NCBI GenBank assembly: GCA_001781625.1
Contig: MFLS01000029.1
Location: 1-14,353, forward strand
Source of the DNA: Candidatus Kaiserbacteria bacterium RIFCSPHIGHO2_12_FULL_56_13
Lineage (GTDB): Bacteria > Patescibacteriota > Minisyncoccia > Phycocordibacterales > Phycocordibacteraceae
Length of the DNA: 14,353 nucleotides
Reading direction: 5' to 3'
Part shown: positions 5,475-10,997 of the stretch, in pieces
Layout of the letters: every line of letters starts with the position of its first letter
Numbering within the stretch: the first letter of the stretch is position 1
Position numbers and translations under genes: made by a program
Notes under the pieces: model-generated
Seen by the model: the letters and a program-made list of their open reading frames with translations, nothing else
Told to the model about the DNA's origin: nothing
Databases searched by the model: none

Positions 5475-6061
5475 GAGCGTAGAAAGCTCATGCGGTGGAT
5501 AGCCGAGGGGCCATACTTTTTGAGCGCCAATCTGTGCGCTTTTGTGCCATAGCCCTTGTGTATCTCAAACCCATAGTGAGGGAAGAGCTTCGCCATCCGC
5601 ACCATGAAGCGGTCGCGCGTCACTTTTGCCGCGATAGAGGCGAGCGCGATCGCCGGTACGGCCTCGTCGCCGCCTACGATGGTCTGCTGGTCGTACTCCT
5701 CGGGTGCCGTGAGAAGGCCGTCAAGAAAAATACGCACGTCAGAGGGGTCGGGGGCAAGAGCGCGCACACCTCTAGAGACAGTGTTTCGCACTGCGCGGGT
5801 AAGCCCCCACTTATCAATGCGCCTAGCCGAGGTGAACCGCACGCAAAATTGGATGTCGCCTACGCGCATCCGCGCTCGCATGAGTTTGAAAAGCCGTGCG
5901 CGCGCAAGAGGCGAGAGGAGCTTTGAATCCGCAAGCATCGGAAATTCGCGCGCAATCAAAAAGGTCTCAGGTACGGCAATAACGCCGATTGCGACCGGCC
6001 CCGCCAAAGGGCCCCTCCCGGCCTCGTCAACTCCAAGAATCATCTTTGGCACGAGTCTCAT
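5471..6061 (-). CDS. rnhB: Ribonuclease HII
   Basis: RNase HII cuts the RNA strand of RNA-DNA hybrids and removes single ribonucleotides from DNA. The 196-aa product has all motifs in order: ILGVDEAGRGPLAGPV (8-23) with catalytic Asp12 and Glu13, FLDG with Asp114, and GDEAVPAIALASIAAKVTRD (131-150) with Asp132. The Asp114-Asp132 spacing equals that of E. coli Asp108-Asp126. The C-terminal HKGYGTKAH segment (168-176) is also typical. The frame stays open far upstream, but that part is antisense to dnaE and is not coding. The ATG at 6061 was chosen because it lies 6 nt after a TATACT box; the ATG at 6043, just before LGVDEAG, is possible. rnhB diverges from dnaE with 21 bp between starts. Confidence 0.93.
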   Translation of the reverse strand: MRLVPKMILGVDEAGRGPLAGPVAIGVIAVPETFLIAREFPMLADSKLLSPLARARLFKLMRARMRVGDIQFCVRFTSARRIDKWGLTRAVRNTVSRGVRALAPDPSDVRIFLDGLLTAPEEYDQQTIVGGDEAVPAIALASIAAKVTRDRFMVRMAKLFPHYGFEIHKGYGTKAHRLALKKYGPSAIHRMSFLRS

Positions 6062-6075
6062 GCGACAAGTATACT
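6046..6075 (+). promoter_or_regulatory. dnaE promoter (TTGGCA-N18-TATACT)
   Basis: TTGGCA (6046-6051) matches the -35 consensus at five of six positions. An 18-nt spacer leads to TATACT (6070-6075), five of six for the -10. The -10 ends 7 nt before the dnaE ATG, so transcription would begin at or just before the start codon. GGAGG lies at 6076-6080, but only 2 nt from the ATG, which is too close for a normal Shine-Dalgarno. Confidence 0.5.
6068..6073 (-). promoter_or_regulatory. rnhB -10 box sharing the AGTATACT palindrome with dnaE
   Basis: The palindrome AGTATACT (6068-6075) reads TATACT on both strands. On minus it is followed by TGTCGC and the rnhB ATG, again a 6-nt distance. No convincing -35 lies on the dnaE side for this direction. 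The two divergent genes thus appear to share one bidirectional -10 element. Confidence 0.4.
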
Positions 6076-6082
6076 GGAGGCG

Positions 6083-9000
6083 ATGGCAAGCCGCTTTGTA
6101 CACCTCCACACGCATAGCCACTACTCGTTTTTGCAGGCACTGCCAAAGGTCGAGGAGCTGGTCGAAGCGGCAAAGGCCGAGGGGATGGGGGCCTTGGCGC
6201 TCACCGACACGGGCAACATGCACGGCGCGATCGAGTTTTACAAAGCGGCAAGGGCGGCAGGCATCAAGCCCATCATCGGCGTCGACGCGTATGTCGCGCC
6301 ACGCTCGCGCCACGAAAAAGAGCGTGGGGCCGACACCAAGCGTGCGCACCTTGTCCTCCTTGCCGAAACGAATGAGGGCTATACGAACCTTCTCTCTCTT
6401 GTCACCGCATCGTGGATTGAGGGTTTTTTTGAGAAACCGCGTCTCGATAAGGAGCTCTTGCGCGCGCACACCAAAGGGCTTATCGCGATCATCCCCTCGT
6501 TTGCAGGCGATGTGGCGCAGCACCTTAAAGCCGGCGACCCCTCGGGCGCCGAGGCGGCCCTTGCCGAGTACGAAAACATTTTTGGCAAGAAGAATCTCTT
6601 TCTCGAGATCACACACCACCCGAGGGTCGAGGGGCATGAAAAGCGCATGCAAGAGATCATCGCTCTCTCGAAAAAAACGAGCATACCTCTCGTTGCCCAA
6701 CACGATGTGTATTACCTAAAGCCAGACGATCGCGAGGCCTGTGAGATCATGCGCCGCATCCAGCAAGGTGAGCGTGGAAGAAATGAGGATGAAAACTTCT
6801 CCTTCATCGGCACCCAAGAAGCCGACCGGCTCTTCGGGGATACGCCGGAGGCGATAGAGAATTCAGGCGCAATTGCAGATCGGTGCAACGTCTCGTTCGA
6901 GCTTGGAAAATGGGTCTTCCCCACCGTGCCGGTCTCAAAAGGGTTTACAACGCACGCAGACGAACTCCGCGCCAAGGCCTATGCAGGCATCAAGGCGCGC
7001 GGGCTCAAAGAGGCCCCAGAGGTGAAAGAGCGTATCGAGTACGAGCTCAAGATCATCATCGATAAGGGGTTTGCTGTCTACTACCTCATCGTTGCCGACC
7101 TCCTCGCATTCGCTCGGAGGTCGGGGATCCTCACCACGACGCGCGGGAGCGCCGCGGGCTCCTTAGTCGCCTATTTAGTCGACATCACGAACGTCGACCC
7201 TCTCTTTTACAAACTCCCCTTTGAGCGGTTCCTTAATCCCGAGCGGCCGAAGGCACCCGACATCGACATGGACATGGCCGACAACCGGCGCGACGATATG
7301 ATCGCCTACGCAAAACAAAAATATGGCGACGACCATGTCGCGCAGATCGGGACCTTTGGCACCATGATGGCTCGCGCGGCGGTGCGCGATGTGGCGCGCG
7401 CGCTCGGCCACTCATACGCGACCGGCGACCGCGTCGCAAAACTCATCCCCATCGGCTCACAGGGCTTCCCCATGACGATCGAGCGCGCGCTTGAGCTTGA
7501 GCCAGAGCTGAAGGAGCTCTACGGGCAAGATGACGACGTGCGCCAGATCATCACGCTTGCAAAGCGCATCGAGGGGTGTGTGCGACATGTCGGCGTCCAT
7601 GCGGCCGGTGTGGTCGTGGCACCGACGCCCTTGATAGAGTGGACCCCGCTCCAGCCAGACCCGAAAGGCACGGGGAAACTCATCACGCAGTACGACATGT
7701 ACTCAATCACCGACGAGTATGGCGGCGTCGGGCTCCTCAAGTTCGATTTTCTCGGCATCAAGAACCTCTCAATCCTCGCCGACTCGGTCGCTCGAGTGAA
7801 AGAGACGCGCGGCGTCATCATCGATATTGAGAATGTGCCGCTCGACGACACGACGACCTACAAGATGCTCGCCCGTGGCGAGACCGAAGGCATCTTTCAA
7901 TTAAACGGCTCGGGTATGACGCGCTGGCTCAAGGAGCTCCGGCCCTCGACGATCCACGACATCAACGCCATGGTCGCGCTCTATCGCCCCGGGCCGATGG
8001 AGATGATCCCTGCCTACATCGAACGCAAGAACAATCCGAAGCTCGTGACCTATCTCGACCCGCGAATGGAGAAATACCTCAAAGAGTCGTACGGCCTCTT
8101 GGTCTATCAAGACGACCTCTTGTACTCGGCTGTCGAGCTTGCTGGCTACTCGTGGCTTGAAGTCGACCAATTCAGAAAAGCCATCGGCAAGAAGATCCCG
8201 ATCGAGATGGCGAAACAAAAGGAAAAGTTCACCAAAGGGGTCGTCGCGCGCGGGCAGACGATCGCGTTCGCCGACAAGATGTGGCGCCTCTTCGAACCCT
8301 TTGCCGCCTATGGCTTTAACAAGGCGCATGCGGCAAGCTACGGCAAAGTTGCCTACCAAACGGCCTATATGAAGGCCAACTACCCGGTCGAATATATGGC
8401 GGCTCTTTTGACCGCTGACGCCGGCGACACGGCGCAGATCGCACTCTTTGTCACCGAATGCAAGCGCATGAGGATACCTGTCTTGCCGCCCGACGTGAAT
8501 GAGAGCGGTACGGTATTCACCGTCGTGGCTAAACCGTCTTCAGAAGACGATCGCCCGAGCGACAAAACCGCTTTTGGGGCGATTCGTTTCGGGCTCTCCT
8601 CGATCAAGAACTTTGGTGAGGGCGTCGCGCAGGCGATTTTGGACGAAAGAAAAGCTCGCGGCGCATACTCCTCGCTTGCGGATTTTCTCTCGCGCGTCGG
8701 GTCGAAGAACTTGAACCGCAAAGCGCTCGAGTCCTTGATCAAATGCGGCGCCCTCGACTCGTTAGAGGAGCGCGGCACTCTGCTTGAGAACATCGAAGCC
8801 CTGCTCACTTTTCATAGAGACGCAACTGCTGCCGAGACGCAGAACTCCCTTTTTGGCGCCGCGCTTTCTGCCCCGCTTACCCTTTCACTCAAACTGGGCA
8901 GATCTGTCTCGCTCAAAGAGAAACTTGAGTGGGAGAAAGAGCTCCTCGGCATCTATGTCTCTGGGCACCCGCTTGACGCTCATGCCGCCATGCTCGCAAA

Positions 9001-9289
9001 AGCGCGCGCCACCATCGGCACGATCAAGACCGACCCGAAGCCCGGTCTCCCCGTCATCCTCCCGCTCCTCGTCGAAGAGTCGCGTGCGATCGTCACTAAG
9101 GGGGGCGAAAAGATGGCTTTTGCAAAGCTCGCCGACAAGACGGGCGAGATCGAGGCAGTCGTCTTCCCCCGTCTTTACAAAGAGCACAGCGCGCTCTTCT
9201 CACCCGGCGCCTGCATCTTGGTCAAGGGGAATGTGAGCAATAGAAACGGCGAGATCAGCTTAGCGCTTGAGAAGGTGAGGGCGTTGTAA
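6083..9289 (+). CDS. dnaE: DNA polymerase III alpha subunit (DnaE)
   Basis: This is the replicative C-family DNA polymerase. Its 1068 residues cover an N-terminal PHP domain (from FVHLHTHSHYS at 5-15), then palm, thumb and fingers. The palm Asp pair lies in PDIDMD (Asp393, Asp395) and the third Asp in KFDFLG (Asp555). YRPGPM (634-639) is a strongly conserved polymerase block. Toward the C-terminus come a helix-hairpin-helix region (about 860-895) and an OB fold (about 985-1068), after which the protein stops. The PHP domain keeps His9 and His11, but several usual metal ligands are changed: TDTG for TDHG, VDAY for -EAY, HDVYY for NDVHY. A proofreading function is therefore doubtful. No separate 3'-5' exonuclease domain is present, so it is not PolC. 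The start at 6083 fits the FVHLH beginning of the family and the nearby promoter. Confidence 0.97.
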   Translation: MASRFVHLHTHSHYSFLQALPKVEELVEAAKAEGMGALALTDTGNMHGAIEFYKAARAAGIKPIIGVDAYVAPRSRHEKERGADTKRAHLVLLAETNEGYTNLLSLVTASWIEGFFEKPRLDKELLRAHTKGLIAIIPSFAGDVAQHLKAGDPSGAEAALAEYENIFGKKNLFLEITHHPRVEGHEKRMQEIIALSKKTSIPLVAQHDVYYLKPDDREACEIMRRIQQGERGRNEDENFSFIGTQEADRLFGDTPEAIENSGAIADRCNVSFELGKWVFPTVPVSKGFTTHADELRAKAYAGIKARGLKEAPEVKERIEYELKIIIDKGFAVYYLIVADLLAFARRSGILTTTRGSAAGSLVAYLVDITNVDPLFYKLPFERFLNPERPKAPDIDMDMADNRRDDMIAYAKQKYGDDHVAQIGTFGTMMARAAVRDVARALGHSYATGDRVAKLIPIGSQGFPMTIERALELEPELKELYGQDDDVRQIITLAKRIEGCVRHVGVHAAGVVVAPTPLIEWTPLQPDPKGTGKLITQYDMYSITDEYGGVGLLKFDFLGIKNLSILADSVARVKETRGVIIDIENVPLDDTTTYKMLARGETEGIFQLNGSGMTRWLKELRPSTIHDINAMVALYRPGPMEMIPAYIERKNNPKLVTYLDPRMEKYLKESYGLLVYQDDLLYSAVELAGYSWLEVDQFRKAIGKKIPIEMAKQKEKFTKGVVARGQTIAFADKMWRLFEPFAAYGFNKAHAASYGKVAYQTAYMKANYPVEYMAALLTADAGDTAQIALFVTECKRMRIPVLPPDVNESGTVFTVVAKPSSEDDRPSDKTAFGAIRFGLSSIKNFGEGVAQAILDERKARGAYSSLADFLSRVGSKNLNRKALESLIKCGALDSLEERGTLLENIEALLTFHRDATAAETQNSLFGAALSAPLTLSLKLGRSVSLKEKLEWEKELLGIYVSGHPLDAHAAMLAKARATIGTIKTDPKPGLPVILPLLVEESRAIVTKGGEKMAFAKLADKTGEIEAVVFPRLYKEHSALFSPGACILVKGNVSNRNGEISLALEKVRAL

Positions 9290-9295
9290 TATGAT
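9267..9295 (+). promoter_or_regulatory. Promoter inside dnaE 3' end (TTGAGA-N17-TATGAT)
   Basis: TTGAGA (9267-9272) and TATGAT (9290-9295) each match consensus at five of six positions with an ideal 17-nt spacer. Transcription would start near 9302 and give a leader of about 27 nt with GGGAGG (9316-9321) 7 nt before the ATG at 9329. This is the clearest conventional promoter and ribosome-binding site in the window. Confidence 0.6.
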
Positions 9296-9328
9296 ACGAA
9301 ACGGACAATCTTCGCGGGAGGATGAGTG

Positions 9329-9691
9329 ATGCACGTACCTACGGTAGCAGAGATCCAAGAAGCCGAGATTCAGCTTCGGCTTCTCGAGAGAAATGCGAGT
9401 TCAGAATACTTCAACCCATGGTCACTCGAGCCAATTATCGAATGGCTCGACAAAATCATTGAAATGAAGGACATTACGACCGCGAAAACGAGCAGATTTC
9501 TCGCGGCTCTTATGACAAATCCGCCGACCGTCACCGGCCTTGAGCTCGGCATTCTCACTGATCGTGGGGGGCGCCTCCGAGACACCCTCTCGAAGATCCT
9601 CGATAAAGTCGAGCGGGAGTTTCAGCCATATGAACTTCCGTCCGCGATCAGTGTGCTGCGAAGCTGGCGCATATTGCTTGGACGAGTCTGA
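9329..9691 (+). CDS. Unrecognised 120-aa, probably all-helical protein
   Basis: I do not recognise this family. The product begins MHVPTVAEIQEAEIQLRLLE and is rich in Leu, Ile, Glu and Arg with amphipathic helix patterns. It has no signal peptide, membrane segment, Cys pair or obvious nucleotide-binding motif, so it is probably a soluble helical protein. The ATG at 9329 was chosen over the GTG one codon earlier because GGGAGG sits 7 nt before it. Its own promoter lies in the end of dnaE and a strong terminator follows 18 nt after the stop, so it appears to be a one-gene transcription unit. Codon use matches the neighbours, which supports real coding. The position between dnaE and thrS gives no clear hint of function. 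Confidence 0.8.
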   Translation: MHVPTVAEIQEAEIQLRLLERNASSEYFNPWSLEPIIEWLDKIIEMKDITTAKTSRFLAALMTNPPTVTGLELGILTDRGGRLRDTLSKILDKVEREFQPYELPSAISVLRSWRILLGRV

Positions 9692-9709
9692 ATTCTGCGC
9701 GGTATGTAT

Positions 9710-9743
9710 GCGGCGGTTCCTTACGGAACCGCCGCGATTTTTT
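9710..9743 (+). terminator. Strong intrinsic terminator between the 120-aa gene and thrS
   Basis: GCGGCGGTTCC (9710-9720) pairs perfectly with GGAACCGCCGC (9725-9735) across a TTAC loop. A GA and six Ts follow. This is a textbook intrinsic terminator on the plus strand, so thrS must have its own promoter in the few bases that follow. Confidence 0.85.
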
Positions 9744-9747
9744 ATGC

Positions 9748-9753
9748 TATTCT
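9748..9753 (+). promoter_or_regulatory. Possible thrS -10 box (TATTCT) 7 nt before the start
   Basis: TATTCT is followed by ACCCGCC and the thrS ATG, close to the spacing seen at dnaE. The match to TATAAT is only four of six and the -35 region is the terminator stem, so this is weak. Some promoter is required here, because the terminator just upstream should stop read-through. Confidence 0.3.
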
Positions 9754-9760
9754 ACCCGCC

Positions 9761-10996
9761 ATGGATGGCGAAGAGGAGCGGGACCACAAAAAGCTTGGGG
9801 CGAAGCTCGATTTGTTCATTTTCTCCAACACCGTCGGCAAAGGCCTGCCCCTGTTCACCCCGAAGGGAGCGGTCGTAAGGCGTGAGCTCGAGCGTTTTAT
9901 CGTCGACGAAGAGACGCGGCGTGGGTATCAACACGTGTATACGCCCGAGATCGCAAAGCTCGATTTGTATAAAAAGTCTGGCCACTACCCCCACTATAGA
10001 GACTCGATGTATGCGCCGATCGAGATAGACGATGAGCAATTCATGTTGCGGCCGATGACCTGCCCGCACCATTTTGAGCTCTATCTCTCACGGCCGCACA
10101 GCTACCGCGAGCTCCCCGTGCGTATCGCCGAGCTCGCCAAGCTCTTTCGCTATGAACAATCGGGTGAGCTCATGGGGCTCCAGAGAGTGCGTACTTTTTG
10201 CCTCTCTGACGCTCATATCATCTGCGCGAGTGAGGAGCAAACAGTCGAGGAGGTCGAAAAAGCCCTTGACCTCATCGAATATGTAAACGGCGTGCTCGGT
10301 TTGACGCTCGGCAGAGATTACCGCTACCGTCTTTCGCTCGGTGACCGCGATAATAAGGAAAAGTATCCCGGCAACAAAGAGGTGTGGGAGAAATCTGAGG
10401 CGTTGCTACGAAACGCAATGAAAAAACGTGGCGTTGAGTTTGAAGAGGCAAAGGGAGAAGCATCCTTCTATGGCCCGAAGATAGATATTCAAATGAAGAA
10501 TGCGAACGGCAAAGAGGATACGGCATTCACCGTGCAGTACGACTTCTTGATGCCGGAGCGCTTCGACCTTACCTATGTCGGTGAAGATGGTAAGCCGCAC
10601 CGCGCTTTTGTCGTACATCGTTCATCGATCGGCGCCATCGAGCGCACCATGGCTTTTCTCATAGAAAAATACGGCGGCGCCTTCCCCACCTGGCTTGCGC
10701 CCGTCCAAGCACGCGTCCTTTCCGTATCAGAGAAGAGCACCACCTACACGAACGAAGTACTCGCAGCATTGAAGGGGGCGGGCATCCGCGCCGAGGCCGA
10801 TATCTCTGACGAATCGCTCGGCAAGAAGATTCGTGAAGCGAAAACCGAAAAGATCCCCTACCTTCTCGTCGTCGGCGATAAAGAGGCAGAATCAAAAACC
10901 GTTTCTATAGAAAGCCGAGATAAAGGCAAACAAGAGACAACTCCTCTCCTTGATTTCATTGCGGCGATCTCTGAAGAGATCCGCACACGAAAATAA
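9761..10996 (+). CDS. thrS: Threonyl-tRNA synthetase, short form without TGS and editing domains
   Basis: ThrRS charges tRNA-Thr. The 411-aa product starts directly with the class II catalytic domain (DHKKLGAKLDLFIFS, from residue 8). The Zn ligands expected in the active site are present: Cys in MTCPHH, His in LSDAH and His in VVHRSS. Motif 2 is RYEQSGELMGLQRVRTF and motif 3 is HRSSIGAIERTMAFLIE. A C-terminal anticodon-binding domain follows (about 312-411, from PTWLAPVQARVL). The N-terminal TGS (N1) and Ser-editing (N2) domains of the usual ~640-aa enzyme are absent. The ATG at 9761 was chosen because the longer in-frame start at 9704 lies upstream of and in the terminator stem. thrS is convergent with the large surface gene, with one base between stops. 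Confidence 0.95.
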   Translation: MDGEEERDHKKLGAKLDLFIFSNTVGKGLPLFTPKGAVVRRELERFIVDEETRRGYQHVYTPEIAKLDLYKKSGHYPHYRDSMYAPIEIDDEQFMLRPMTCPHHFELYLSRPHSYRELPVRIAELAKLFRYEQSGELMGLQRVRTFCLSDAHIICASEEQTVEEVEKALDLIEYVNGVLGLTLGRDYRYRLSLGDRDNKEKYPGNKEVWEKSEALLRNAMKKRGVEFEEAKGEASFYGPKIDIQMKNANGKEDTAFTVQYDFLMPERFDLTYVGEDGKPHRAFVVHRSSIGAIERTMAFLIEKYGGAFPTWLAPVQARVLSVSEKSTTYTNEVLAALKGAGIRAEADISDESLGKKIREAKTEKIPYLLVVGDKEAESKTVSIESRDKGKQETTPLLDFIAAISEEIRTRK

Positions 10997-10997
10997 A

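Noticed and set aside
6062..6703. Upstream extension of the rnhB frame by about 214 residues
   Set aside because: It is entirely antisense to the 5' part of dnaE, has no RNase H features, and RNase HII proteins start near the ILGVDEAGRG motif.
9704..9760. Longer thrS start giving 19 extra residues
   Set aside because: These codons span the terminator hairpin and T-run, which should not be in the thrS transcript, and the residues match no ThrRS.
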